61,895 nt of DNA from Neolentinus lepideus HHB14362 ss-1 (GCA_001632425.1 KV425552.1:3004-64898), one strand, 5' to 3'; shown: positions 1-11,799, numbered from the stretch's first letter. Program-made: numbers and translations. The notes: generated by a model from the letters alone, not told the origin.

Positions 1-220
1 GGTATTCATGAGAAAAAGACAGAATGGCATGAGTGGCATGATGCAAATGGGATGGAATGCACAAAGTTGGTCATGCCAGGCATGCCATGCACATGCCATG
101 CATGTTGGCATGTTGGCTGCTTTTGGAATGGCATGCCAGTGGATTACCCATTTGGGCGAGTGCATGATCCATATAAGGAAATGGCATGGGGCAGCGAAGG
201 GTTCGCTGCCGTGTTTATAG
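1..220. repeat. GCATG-rich tandem repeat, left copy
   Basis: This stretch is dense in GGCATG/GCATGC words and starts with GGTATTCATGAGAAAA. The same start and the same end, a block from TGCATGATCCATATAAGG to GTGTTTATAGTGTTAGG, recur in a second copy beginning at 661. Short open frames here are side effects of the biased repeat and are not called as genes. Confidence 0.85.
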
Positions 221-574
221 TGTTAGGGTGCAGGGATGGAGGGATGGGTGTAGGGATGGGTGCAGGGACGGGCAGACGGGCGTAGGGATGGGTGCAGGGA
301 TCGCAGCGATCGGGGTATGGTCTCGGCTGAGACCCCTAGGGCTGCGTCCCTGGACCGTCCCATAACAAGAACAAATAGGACCTGAAGAGCTTATAAAAGC
401 GAAACTGGTTCAGTTGATGGACCCCCATCAGCCAGTTGTCCTAGTTCGCCCCGCTTCTAGTTCTGCAGTGGCCCTCTCTATTAGCTACACTTGTATACAG
501 ACTCACTAAGAGTCTATACTCCTCCTCGCTCGTCGCTGCGCTCCTCAGCTCGTCATCATATAGCCTACCCTAAA
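221..574 (+). mobile_element. Candidate solo LTR inside the GCATG repeat
   Basis: The segment begins TGTTAGGGTG and ends CCTACCCTAAA, an imperfect inverted pair of the kind seen at fungal LTR ends. It contains a TATA-like TTATAAAAGC at 391-400 followed by a pyrimidine-rich stretch with CTCGCTCGTCGCTGCGCTC, as in LTR promoters. The spacing between the two repeat copies (660) minus this segment (354) leaves about 306, close to the length of the second repeat copy, which fits an insertion. A clean target-site duplication is not visible, and the second copy also continues with TGTTAGG, so the exact left border is uncertain. Confidence 0.5.
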
Positions 575-1010
575 TGAGTTGCTGGGCATGGCATGATGCG
601 AGCAGCATCCAAGATGGCATGGCATGGCATGACAGCATGAAGTGCATGCAAGTATGGGTGGGTATTCATGAGAAAAGGAAAGAATGGCATGATTGGCATG
701 ATGTAAATGGCATGTTGATGGCATGGCATGATACCAGTGGCATGTAGTATGGCATGATGGCATGGCATGGTATGGCATGACGGCATGAAATGCATGCAAG
801 GATGGCATGGAATATGCAAAGTCAGTCATGCCAGGCATGCCATGCACATGCCGTGCATGTTGGCATGTTGGCTGCTTTTGGAATGGCATGCTGGTGGATT
901 ACCCATTTCGGTGAGTGCATGATCCATATAAGGAAATGGCATGGGGCAGCGAAGGGTTCGCTGCCGTGTTTATAGTGTTAGGATACCAGCAAGAGCATGA
1001 CATAGATGGC
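575..1010. repeat. GCATG-rich tandem repeat, right copy
   Basis: This is the second copy of the repeat unit, with GGTATTCATGAGAAAA at 661 and the shared right end at about 911-983. It carries extra GGCATG iterations at about 700-800 that the left copy lacks, as expected for unequal exchange within a simple-sequence array. Confidence 0.8.
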
Positions 1011-1177
1011 ATGGAAGTCCTGTGAGATTTTACATGCTGTTTACATCATTGGTCATCAATAGCTGGCATTTCTGCTCAGAAAATTTGGAAAATTGCTAGA
1101 AATATCAGAAAAATTTGTATAGCCCAGAGTGGCTGGCACATTTGTTTGGGTGATTATTTGTATATGGTAACTGTTAT

Positions 1178-1344
1178 GAGTCCTGAGGTTGTCAGAAATT
1201 TCCATACCACATCATAATCAAAAAATGGATTAAAATAAGATAAAAATAGAATTAAAAATCCATTTTGGACCATTTTTAAATTATAATGAAGTACAAAAGT
1301 TTCAGACAATTAATATGAAAATGTAACAAGTGACCTCAGGACTC
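1178..1344. mobile_element. Short AT-rich element with 12-bp inverted ends (MITE-like)
   Basis: GAGTCCTGAGGT at 1178-1189 is matched by its exact reverse complement at 1333-1344. The 167-bp unit between is AT-rich and holds an internal inverted pair, AAAATGGATT and AATCCATTTT. No coding capacity is seen. The ends suggest a non-autonomous element, but no target-site duplication was established. Confidence 0.4.
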
Positions 1345-1506
1345 GTACCCATGCCATGCAGAGCAGTGGCCCTCTTGCCCAAGTTTTCCTGATGTTTCTC
1401 GTTGTTCTCCTAGTTCTTGCTATTAGTAGCACCTGCATTACCTCCATTCATTCATACAATGATTTATGCATCCATCCACGGACCCTGTCCTTCATCTTCT
1501 ATTGTC

Positions 1507-4500
1507 TTACAGTAATAGCTCCTCATCCTTAACACCCTTCCACCCGAAATGCTCCCACATGCCCCGTGCATCGAGGTCGACCGCGCACCCACTCTTCGTC
1601 CCAACTTCGCCATTAAACTGATACGCCGAGTCATTCTATCTGCGCATCAGTCCTCACTCCACGCAGATGTAAACAATCGAGCTACTCACCAAGCCCAGAG
1701 ACACCTTGATCGCGGGTGGACCAGGTACGTATTGCTCGATCTCCGTCTCGCCATGTACGAGGCGCAGAATATTGCGCGCAGCCACTTCCGCCTATTATGA
1801 CCCGTCAGTTCCCCCTCCTACACCACCATCAACCGAAGCGAGATCCACGTACTTGCCAATGCGCGTTATGTCCTGCATTAATCGCACCAAACGCATCCGC
1901 CGCATCCCCAATCGCAAAGATGTGCGCGTACGCCGTATCCAGCCCGTCATCCCCGACCTCCAACTGAATCTCTTCGTCATCCACCTCCTCGCGATACGGC
2001 TGTGGGCAGGCATCCTGAGCGTCTTCAGAGTCGCGAGTGAGAGCATCCGAAAGAGGGAGGACAGGACGGGGCACGGCAATTTGCAGCGTACGACGCACGC
2101 GGATCATGCCCTTGCTCTCGCCAAAGGGAACGATCGCTTCGGGAAGGAGCTCGCCAAGGAGCGCGGTGTTGGGAGTTTGGCCCGTGCATAACAACTAAGC
2201 AAATAAAAGACGAGTTAGCGCCGCGTCCGTAGTTTTATCAATGAAAATGACGAGAAACCGAAAAGGAGCAGAGAACAGCTAGGCTCGTCCGTCGCCAAAC
2301 GGGTTTACGGTAGCACTACTAAAAACCCCGGCCCAATCAAACTCATCGCAATGCGCAAGTCAGGGGGGACGCTATAATCCCGCTCATTGCCTCCCCACCC
2401 GAGCAAGGCACGCGAACCGCTATAAAGCCTAGCGCCAGAACAAAAGACCGACGCTCACCACAAGCTCGGCGCGCACTTCGCGCCCCTTGACCGTCCGCAC
2501 GACCCGCTCTTCCTCCTCTGCGACCCTTGCTACATCATCCTCCCCATTCGCAGTTCCATTCCGGACTGCCACGCCATTCACGTTTGCATCCGCTGCTCCA
2601 TTCGCCATCCCATGCGCATGTCCATTCCCTACAGATAAAGTCGACCCCGCGATCTTCACGCGATACTTTTCAGTATGTAACGTCTCTAAATCGACGCGCT
2701 CGCCGAGGACGACGTTCACGCCCAGAGCGGAGAGGTGAGAGAGAACTAGATGTGAAGGGAAGATTAGATAAGAGCATAAGAATGAGAAGGAAGCAGGCAA
2801 GTCATGGTACATCCAACCCAACGCTCCGGGACGAGGCCGCTTCCGCATCAAACCATCAAACCCTACATCCAATGGAGTCTGACGCTATCCCGTCCTCACG
2901 AGCATTCGCATCTACCCCCACATACACACGCACTACGTCGACCCCATCCCGCATCGACGGTCACAGCCCCGCAACTATGTGTCCTCCATGCCAAACCTCC
3001 TCCAGCCGTCGACCCTTTCGTCCAACCCCTCCTCCCCTCACCAGCAGAGAACCAAAAAACGTGCTCAAGACACTCACCAATCCCGCCCAGCTCCTCCTCG
3101 AACCGCGGCAACAGTGCGTGGCGAGAGTGGAGGAGGGTGACGTGCTTCGACGGGCCGTAGAGCGCGGCAATGTCGGAAGCAAACTCTGTGTTTCGGGAAG
3201 GGCGTGGAGCGAAGGACGGGAGACAAGCGAGGGGGAAGGAGGGCGTTGGTAGCAGAGGGAGAGAGAAGTCAGCGGACGATCGACAATGGAAGGAGCGCGG
3301 TCATCGATGAATGCAGCAAAGATTACGAGAACGACGCATGCGCACGGTCAGCTCCCGTTCCCCCAACGAAACATACCACACTCACGTATCCCGAGCGCAC
3401 CGCCGCCGATCACGAGCACGCTCCTCGCCTCCTCGACGCGCTTCTGCATCCTCATGAGGTACTGCACCCCCTCCTCCTTCCTCCCTCCATAATTACCATG
3501 CGTGCCGTTGCCCCACACGTCGATCGGCGCGGGGAGCCTGCTCCCCAGCGCGTACACGCAATAGTCAAAGTCGAGGGTCTCCTCCTTTGTGGCGGGGCAG
3601 GAGTAAATGGTGTGTTGCGGATGGGTGCACGAGTACGGCGAGGGCGAGTGGGGACGCGCGTAGGAGACGGAGGTGGGTGTGAGGCGGGTGACGAGGGCGT
3701 GCGTGAACGTGTGCGGGGCGGAGAAGACGTGTGTGGGTGGGATAACTGTGAGATAGATCAGTAGTTGTCAGGGTGAGGAGCACAGTCGGTAGAGGCGGGA
3801 GAAGGATGGGTAAGCACGAGTGGGAGTGAGGCGAGCGGGGAGTGAATCGAGAAGGAATTGGAGAGAAAGAATAGCAAGCGGGAGGAAAATGAAAGTAAGC
3901 AGGAGAGAACAAATGACAGTAGAAGGTGAGTAATACGAAGAGACGAAGACCGCAAAATGAATTGAAAATCACGAATGTCGGTAGCAAAAGGAGCGGGAGA
4001 AGAACCGGGGCAGCGGTACGGTGCGCGCTGGCCCCACAGTGGGAGGGTCAATCGGTAAGCATGGGGACGAGGAAAGGGAAGCGAAGAAACAGCACAGAGA
4101 TGAAGAGAGTGCTCGCAGAGACCGAATAAACGAGGGAGGGAAGACGTACATGCTTTGTGCTCGTGGCCGGCGAGAACCGCGTACCGCGGGAAGACGTAGA
4201 GATGGTTGACATGGCTGCGTGGGAGGAGGTAAGTGCAATCCGTCAGTGGGAGGTAGGATGGGAGGAAGGTTGCCAAGGAGGTCGAGGAGGTCGGGGAGGG
4301 CGTTGGGTACAGTGGATGGGATGAGACGAGGAGAACGGATGCGCACCTGTTACGGTCTATGAGGACAACTTTCCAGTCTTCTGGTAGACCATTGGCGAGG
4401 ATGCGGGCTGCATGGAAACCTAACGAGTAGGGCATCACAGCGATGAGTGATTTTCGCTCGTTTTCGCCGTCGAGCTCGATGAAGAGGACGTACCGCCAAA

Positions 4501-4587
4501 GGATGCGCCCAGGACGGCGACGGTCTTGGTGCTCGTCTTCGTCGCGGGTACACATCTAGTCGAGGCGGTCGTGCTGAACGGGTGCAT
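1507..4587 (-). CDS. AIF/AMID-like FAD-dependent NAD(P)H oxidoreductase
   Basis: This is a multi-exon flavoprotein of the AIF/AMID (FSP1-like) branch of pyridine nucleotide-disulphide oxidoreductases, which oxidise NAD(P)H with FAD. The start at 4587 gives MHPFSTTASTR followed by the first dinucleotide fold VAVLGASFGG, split by an intron just after the glycines. Next come WKVVLIDRN, the family block HLYVFPRYAVLAGHEHKA (4150-4215), a second nucleotide fold with VLVIGGGALGI (about 3400), CTGQTPNT (about 2180) and the FAD-binding IFAIGDAADAFGAINAG (about 1880-1930). The last exons give AARNILRLVHGE and end in WKGVKDEELLL at 1507. An Ala/Asn/Gly-rich insertion lies at about 2500-2650. Exon limits were read by eye from GT/AG sites. 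Family assignment is firm; substrate and location are not. Confidence 0.88.
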
Positions 4588-5310
4588 GTCGTTGTTTTCT
4601 ATGACGAGCGGTATAAAGTCGAGACGAGTGTTTTGTCGAATCTAAGCGGGCTGCAATCTAGCGGACTCGCCAATCTAGACGAGCGAATAACTGTTAACCG
4701 AGATACTGTTAAGCAAGACTAGCAAATAAGAGCGCAATAAAAAGTAAGTGGAGGTAAGGAAAAGAGAAAGGCCTAGAGAAAAGGACGGAGGGTGGGTTCG
4801 GGACAACGGATCAGACGAGCCTCGACAAGTTAGATGTGGCGCCACATCACTGCATTATCAGATAACTTGCGGCCTCCGCGCGGCCCGGGCCGGCTGTTTC
4901 ACGCCGCTCGCCACTCCGAAGCTTCAAGCCCGCAAAGTACACTTCGTCTTACTCGTCCTCCCATCATCATCATGTCTGACTCGACAGCGCGTCGTAATTG
5001 CAAGTTACAGTTTACACCGCCAGGAAAATACCTTCATGTTAAGAACTCACCCATCAATTTCCTACTCTATAATTTGCCACCCCTACCTGCTCTGGCGCCC
5101 TTTCCAAGCACAAGCCGAGGCTTGGTGCATCTCGTATCCCCCTAGCTGACGTATATCATCCGGTTAAGAATAATCTGCTAGATTCCCTTCAGCTGGGGTG
5201 CTATAGCTGCTTTCCCTGGCATCGTACACACCTCGTTCTATCTTAACTCCGCTTGCAGCTGCCTGTTTCTCTGACTTGGTACTGGCGGTGACAACGTTCT
5301 CGGAAATTGA
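4588..5310. other. Intergenic, promoter side of the AIF-like gene
   Basis: This stretch contains the 5' flank of the minus-strand oxidoreductase and no coding region I can support. Open frames at 4748-5149 show no family resemblance and overlap each other. Confidence 0.5.
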
Positions 5311-6122
5311 TCAACTCGGATCGTTTCTCATCTGGATGATCCAATCACTACAGAACTCCGTTATTATTCTCTCGATGTCCACCGCGTCCTGCGACTCTTC
5401 ATTGCGAAGCATCTGAAGTACGCCTTGCCTTGAATCTCTCCTCCTTACCACCTGGGACTCTCGTATGATTCAACCGAAGATAGCTGTTTTATTCGACGTG
5501 TTCGACCGTTTGATACCTGATCTGTTTACGACAGTTCCGAGCCCATCAAGTATTTATCTAGTGTCTCTGCACTTGTACTCTGTCTCCGTGTCGCCTATTC
5601 CTCTTGGCCCAACATTGTCGACACACGACACTCTTATTGCTCGCCCTATTGCCTTTGGCATTTTCCGAATATCGACATCCACCTCAAATGCACCCTCGTC
5701 CGTGTCATCTGGTAGAAGTCTCTCCTAGTCTCACCTAGCGTCGTATCAACAACCAAGAACTCTTTCCCTTGCTCGATGACCCGTGAAATGATCTTGTGGC
5801 AGCATCGCAGCTATCTCATCTCTCGCCACCTTCTCTCCTCGTTCTTGCTGGTGAACCCCAACAACGCTAGCACCTACGACCATCCTTGCTGGTAACTCTA
5901 CTTCGCCAGACCGTATCTTCCCTTGCTCTGCCTAACTCAGCCGTACCAATTCGATTTTTCCCGACTTGTCCGAGACCACCGTCCTGATCGGAATATAGCT
6001 ACTATCCGGTAACAGTGGCTGTACAGGCCGCCATCTCCGAATCCTTGATCGGCACCTGACACCGGGGAGACATCTTTCATACTCTGCAGAGCAACTTCTG
6101 GCAATGCTGTCTCTAAGTGTAT
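5311..6122 (-). pseudogene. Decayed unidentified coding region
   Basis: On the minus strand one frame stays open from 6122 to 5746 for about 126 codons with a single TAG at 5932-5934. It gives protein-like segments such as SDKSGKIELVRLS and EIAAMLPQDHF. Coding-like text continues in other frames downstream, for example LRNEESQDAVDIERIITEF at about 5311-5456. The frame switches and stops suggest a fossil gene or transposon ORF. I do not recognise the family, and an intact multi-exon gene cannot be ruled out. Confidence 0.35.
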
Positions 6123-6433
6123 ATCTTACTCCGACGACCTCTGCCCTACTCGTCTAGCATGGCGCGCCCGTTCCCCACCTCCGCATCATCTTCCTAACCA
6201 CTGCCACACCCTTGGAACCTCCGTCACCCACAACGCTCCATCTCCTTAAGCTCCTGACAGCCTTTCCATCCAAAACGCCATAGAATCTTCACTCTATAAA
6301 TAGCCTCACGTCAAGTCCCTGGGACTGCTTCGCGGCATCCTTCCTGATTATCATCGTTACCCCCCGCGATGTCTTCCTCTACGTCCCTGCATCGTCCTCT
6401 CTCGTCTCTCCTCGCTGCCTGTCACCCCCAACC

Positions 6434-8892
6434 ATGCTACGATCCATATTTCGGAAGCCTCTGACCATCAAGCTGCGACCCATCCTCAAACAACGGACTC
6501 GTCCTATTAGCACCACCCCTCCTTCAACCAGCTGGTCCCCATCCAACTTCTCCCTCGCCCTCTCCCTCATCACCGCCTCCACCCTCTCAGGCTACATAGG
6601 CTACCACCTCTCCTCCCATTCCTCCCCCTCCCCTGGCTCCTCACCACAATACGGCACCCCTTCCGACTTCCTACACGCCATCAAAGAGCTCAGAGACACG
6701 TTCACGTACGACTCGGGCGTACGCGTAGAGACGTCCGCGGAGGTATTGAGGGTATATGGGAGTTCAGAGGTGGATTGGTATACAGGGGGTGCGTCCTCCT
6801 TCCTTCCTTCTTTTTCCTTTCCCTTTCTCTCCCTGCTCTCTCCCTCTCCCTTTCTCTCCGCGCTCTCTAACCTCCAACAACGCCACCCAGCCCAGCACCT
6901 TCCAACCGTCGCGGTCTCCCCGCTCACCACCGCCGACGTCGTCCAGATCGTCAAAATCGCCAACAAATACCGCATGCCAATCGTTGTGTACGCGGGAGGC
7001 ACGAGTCTCGAGGGGCAGTTCCGGTCGGTGCGTGTCTCGTGGAATTCGCTGCTCGAGTTCTTGGCGCTCGGGAATTTAACTGACGCTATTTAGACCTCCC
7101 ACGGCGGAATATGCGTCGACGTAGGTGGGATGGACAAGATACTCGAGATCCACGGTCCGTCCCTCTCCACTCTCGCCCCTTCTTCTTTCATCCTTCTTTC
7201 GTGCTTACTCTCATACCTTACTTCCCGGTGTCTCAGAGGAAGACTCGGACCTCGTCTGTCAACCTGGTGCGTGCTGGGTAGACATCAACGAAACTCTCAA
7301 GGACCGCGGTCTCCCGCTCTTCTTCCCCGTGTGTCCCATTTCCCTTCAGCCTCAGCATCGTCCCGACCGCGTTCGAACAGCTCGACCCCGCCCCGACCGC
7401 GACCATAGGTGGCATGCTCTCCAATGGATGTTCCGGGAGTCAGTCTTCGCCCGTCTCTCCCTCCTCCGCCCCAGCTCACTCCTTACATGCTAGCTAATGC
7501 CGTCCGGTACGGCACAGCCAAGGCCGAGTGGTTCCTCAACGCCGTACGTCCCTCCCACATCTATAAGAATAACGGGTACTGACGGTGATATGGGATGCGA
7601 GAGTAGACAGTCGTGCTGCCCAACGGGGAGGTGATCAAAACACGCCGCCGCGCACGCAAGTCCTCCGCCGGGTTTGACTTGACGAAGCTGTTCATCGGCG
7701 CGGAGGGGACGCTGGGGATCATCACAGAGGGTGATTATCCCATTTCCCATCCTCTCTTGCATGCTAATGTTGATTGGATACAGTTACCATCCGCCTTGCG
7801 CCGCTACTGCCTACAACAGTCGCAGTCGCCCACTTCTCCGATGTGCGGAAGGCGACGGCGGCCGTGAGGGAGGTGCTGAACCGCGGTGTCGGGATCCGTA
7901 CGTTGTATCTTCCCTCCCCACCTCACTCCTCTCCCTTCCTCCCCTGAATTGTTTTCGCTCTTTTACAGAATGCATCGAGCTCCTCGACGACGACTTTATC
8001 CAGGCACTCAACTCATCCTACCCCACTCCTAAATATCCACTGCGAGACACCCTCTTCTTCAAACTCCAAGGCCCCACACCGTCCTCCCTCGCCGAATCTG
8101 CGAGCATCGTGAAACAAATCATCGAGAAGCCCGACTATGGCGGGACGGGATGGAGACTAGCAAGGGACGGAGAGGAAGCAGAGGCGATGTGGCTTGACAG
8201 GCGGGCTGCGCTGTATACGGCGCTGAGCACAGGGGGTGGCAGTAAAGGGTGGGGGACGGATGTTTGGTGAGTGCCCCTGTTTCGGAGTCGTCAGGTGTTC
8301 TGATGGATGCGGGGTGACAGTGTCCCAGTGAGCCAGCTGCCAGCACTGGTGTACGAGACGAAGAAGGATATAAAGGCGGCGGGGATCAAGAGCGGAATTG
8401 TCGGGCATGTGGGAGATGGTGCGTGCCCCGCTTCGGATCGAGTTTCGAGTTTCTTTGACCTCGATGCTCCTGCACCAGGGAACTTCCATGCATTGTTGTT
8501 GTTCAAGAACGACGAAGAGCTCGAAGTTGTAAGGGAGCTCGTGCACAGGATGGTCGAGCGCGCGATTGCGCTTGATGGAACGTGTACGTTCCTTACTCTT
8601 TACTCCTTTCTCCTCTTTCCTCCCTCATCCTTCTTCTTGTGCATCGACTGAATGGTGGGATAGGTACCGGTGAACACGGAGTGGGCATCGGGAAGAAAGA
8701 GTACCTGTATGATGAGCTGGGCGAAGGGGCCGTCGAGCTTATGAAGACGATTAAGAGGGCTGTGGATCCGCTGAATTTGTTCAACCCTGGGAAGGTGAAC
8801 GGCATCATTCATTTTCTCCGCGACGGGACACAAGTGACTGATGTGGTTGTGCATAGCTCTATCCGGATATCAAGGATACGAAGAAACATTAG
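6434..8892 (+). CDS. DLD1: Mitochondrial D-lactate dehydrogenase (cytochrome c), FAD-linked
   Basis: The enzyme oxidises D-lactate to pyruvate and passes electrons to cytochrome c in the mitochondrial intermembrane space. The N-terminus is an Arg/Ser/Thr-rich presequence ([19 protein letters not shown]) followed by a hydrophobic segment at about residues 40-55. The FAD-binding (PCMH) domain shows [46 protein letters not shown](S)NGCSG, RYGT and [13 protein letters not shown]. The C-terminal catalytic half has VGHVGDGNFH and [13 protein letters not shown]. The gene is cut by about a dozen short introns. The final intron (about 8796-8856) joins NPGK to [11 protein letters not shown] and the stop at 8892. 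Motif order and length are normal for the family. Confidence 0.93.
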
Positions 8893-9266
8893 TTCTTGTG
8901 AGGTCTCCCGGAGGATGAAATATATCCCATACTGTAGGGACATTCCACGCATCTCTCTTTGGCAAGAGCATGACCACCGAGCACTGGGAGTACACGGCAG
9001 GCTTGAAGAAGTTGGTTGTGAGGAGGTTGTCTTTGAGCCTGAACGAGGCTGCGGTTATATCATGGAAGTAACAAACTAACTACATTGAAATTTTGAAGAA
9101 CCAATATAATTTTATTTGTTGGGACAGGCCGCGCAACCGAGAGACGTCTTGAATGTGATCGATTGAGTAACATCAGGGTCGCAGTCGGGCGGCCATGAGT
9201 GTGAAGGAGGACGTAAGTACGCCCGAGTACCGAGTTCGAGACGGACTCTCGGAGATGCCAGCTAGG

Positions 9267-9273
9267 ATATAAG
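9267..9273 (+). promoter_or_regulatory. TATA-like element of the phi GST
   Basis: ATATAAG lies about 62 nt before the ATG of the GST at 9335. The rest of 8893-9334 is the 3' flank of the lactate dehydrogenase and this promoter, with no other gene seen. Confidence 0.4.
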
Positions 9274-9334
9274 AAGTCCTGTATCGCAATTCCATCGGCA
9301 TCAACCTATCATACTTCCTCTAGACAGTGAAGGA

Positions 9335-10152
9335 ATGGCTATTAAGCTCTACGGAAACCTCTTCTCCCCTTGCACGCAGCTTGTCGTTCTCGTCTGCAAG
9401 GAACTCGACATCGAGTACGAGCTCATCGTCTTGAACCTGACGGGTGATCAGAAAAAGCCAGAGTATGTCGACACATTGCAGCCCTTCGGACAGCTACCAG
9501 CCTTGGTGTGTCTTCTTAGCGTGTTGTTGTGCATTTAGCCGCTGAATTTCTCTGCTATAATTAGGACGACAATGGCTTCATCTTGTACGAATCGCGTGCC
9601 ATCGCCTGCTACCTCACAGCGAAGGCTGGGTCTCCTTTGTACCCCACCAAGGAAGTGAAGGCTCTATCAAAGTACGAACAAGCGGCGAGCGTCGAGATCT
9701 GCAACTTTGATCAGTTCGTGACTACCATCGCATGGGAGAAAATATATAAAGCGTACGCGAAGCTGCATTCAACGGCACGATTTCGACTGAATAAGGGTAT
9801 CATATGCTAAACAGATACGCTGGTCTAAAAACTGATGACGCACGAGTTGAGGAGTATGCCACCACTCTGTCAGGAAAGCTCGATGGGTACGAGAAAATCT
9901 TGAGCAAACAGAGATTCGTGGCTGGAGATGTACGTACCAATTAACTTACGTCTAGTCATTGATTACTCAATATTTGATGACCTTCTGTTGCAGAACCTTA
10001 CTCTTGCGGATTTGTTCCACCTCCCGTATGGCGCTCTCCTCAGCCAGTGTGGTTATCCTTGGCTGGAAAACGGAAAGAGGCCGAATGTTGCTCGATGGTG
10101 GAAGGAGATCTCGGGAAGGGAGAGCTGGCAAGCGGTAAAGGACGCGGCGTGA
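9335..10152 (+). CDS. Glutathione S-transferase, phi class
   Basis: This cytosolic GST conjugates glutathione to electrophiles. Four exons are read. The first gives MAIKLYGNLFSPCTQLVVLVC and ends at QPFGQLPAL. The second begins DDNGFILYESRAIACYL, the glutathione-binding ESRAI motif, and runs to WEKIYKA. The third gives GLKTDDARVEEYATTLSGKL. The last gives LTLADLFHLPYGALL and ends RPNVARWWKEISGRESWQ. The layout matches fungal phi-type GSTs, with a thioredoxin-like N-domain and a helical C-domain. Related phi GSTs lie at 40.6 and 43.9 kb, and a decayed copy follows directly downstream, pointing to local duplication. Confidence 0.9.
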
Positions 10153-10870
10153 AGAATGTCCGGAGATGGGAGGCAAGAAAGGAAGTGGAAACGTCTTAGT
10201 CGTCCCTTATGTCGTACACACGATCGATCAATCCCGTGAAGACGTTATGTTAATGAACGTCAGAAGTGGCGTGGGCTGCAGCAAGTAAAAAAAAGAGACA
10301 AAGAATGTCTTCGCATATTGTGTCGAATGAGGGAGTGGATTGAGTCTACTGTGTTACACAGACTTTAGTTGGATATGACTCACCTCAATTGAGTACCTGG
10401 ACTTTCGCGTCAGCGCATTATCATACATCGGATGTGCCTACACGAGCATGAGTATTGGGACGCTCAAGACCCTGTGGGGTAGGTTATTTTATTTTGCAGA
10501 TCATTGCCGTCTATGTGTCTGCCCGACTCCACGTCGCTCACAACTACGTTGAGTCAATCAGAGACACGTTGGCCGGGAGGTAGCTTGTTGAGACTTGAGA
10601 TCGACAAGAGGCCTCCAAACTGCCTGCTTACCAGGCAGTGCACGATGGATACTGGACGGAGTACGTCGACGGGAGTATCCGTCATCAAAGTAGTCTGCAG
10701 ACGCGGCCGTGGTCAGGCGGCGTGAAAAGGAACATAAACCCGCCCAGACACCGTTGTCAATATGCGAATCCTTTCAGAGATACCAGGAGAATATCAAGGA
10801 CGCTCTGCATCCCAGCACCGTGGACGTACATCAAAGAAACTGACCTGTCCGCCGAACAAGCAGTCTAGAA
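10153..10870. other. Intergenic between GST and its decayed copy
   Basis: Nothing with coding support was found. The stretch is presumably the terminator of the active GST and the decayed 5' end of the duplicated copy. Confidence 0.4.
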
Positions 10871-11563
10871 GAACGGCCACTAAACTCTGCGGCACATCGC
10901 CGTCGCCTACAAGAAGCTCGGGATCGAGTACGAGCTCGTTGGTTTTCCAAGGGCGATTACATCGAGTCTCTTCAACTCTCCTAATAGGTGCCCGTCGTGG
11001 TGCGTCCAATGAGTTTACTCGCCATCCGTATATTTGACCCTCGACTTCTTCGTCATAATTCGGATGACGACGGGTTTATCCTGTATGAGTCGCATGCATT
11101 TGCTTGCCATCCTGCAGCGAAAGCCGGCTCTCCGATAGCAGCCGCATCCTGATCGAGCCTCCTCGGATATGCATGGGAGAAGTTATACGAGGCGTACGTG
11201 TAGCATGTTCCTGCTCTCGAACCTCGAAGAAGGAGCTGGAGGTTTTATATACCGTGAAGGTACGTCGGCCTCAAGACCGATGACGCTCGCGTCAAGGAGT
11301 ATACAACTACCTTGAGGGCGGGAAAGCTGGACGTATACGAGAGGATCTTTAGCAAGCAGAAGTTTATAGTAGTTTATGGCTGGAGATGTACGTACCGTTG
11401 ACTATGCCCACTCACAGGTTGATCATGTGCGTCTCGTTGCAGGACCTTGCACTGGCAGACGTGTTCCACCTTCTATGCGGCACGCTGGTCAGGGTATCCT
11501 GGGACGGGAAGAGGCCGAACGTCGCTCGGAAGCGCGAGTTCAAACTTCGAGGTGAGCTATAAA
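10871..11563 (+). pseudogene. Glutathione S-transferase (phi class) pseudogene
   Basis: The order of segments matches the neighbouring GST: TKLCGT, KKLGIEYELV, DDDGFILYESHAFAC, WEKLYEA, VGLKTDDARVKEYTTTLR, DLALADVFHLLCGTL and GKRPNVAR. They lie in different frames with indels, and the C-terminal WWKEIS block is lost. It is clearly a decayed tandem duplicate of the gene at 9335. Confidence 0.85.
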
Positions 11564-11688
11564 GACAAGATCAAGACAAGACCGCAATACTCGGAAACTA
11601 TCTAATGCTCGGAGCCGGGAGAACACTCGAGAAAACAATACCGTCACGACTTCGGTAGTTTATGCAAACTGGTTGACAGTGAACGAAG

Positions 11689-11694
11689 AAAAAA
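11689..11694 (-). terminator. Pol III terminator of tRNA-Thr
   Basis: A run of six T on the minus strand, 21 nt beyond the tRNA 3' end, is a standard RNA polymerase III stop. Confidence 0.7.
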
Positions 11695-11715
11695 GAAAGC
11701 TGGCCACACCTGTGA

Positions 11716-11799
11716 TGCCCCCACGCCGGATTGAACGACGGACCTCATCATAATCTAATGACATACGAGTGATGCGCTCTACCACTGAGCTATAAGGGC
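11716..11799 (-). tRNA. tRNA-Thr (anticodon CGT) with a 12-nt intron
   Basis: On the minus strand the sequence begins GCCCTTATAGCTCAGTGGTA and folds as a cloverleaf. The acceptor stem GCCCTTA pairs with TGGGGGC using G-U pairs. The D stem is GCTC/GAGC, the anticodon stem CATCA/TGATG, and the T stem CGTCG/CGGCG with loop TTCAATC. The anticodon loop reads CT-CGT-A, followed by an intron of about 12 nt after position 37. Without the intron the tRNA is 72 nt. The CCA end is not encoded, as in eukaryotes. Confidence 0.92.

Noticed and set aside
8..975. Open frames of 60-114 codons within the GCATG repeat
   Set aside because: They arise from the periodic repeat on both strands, are rich in Met/His/Cys from ATG/CAT words, and have no domain or start context.
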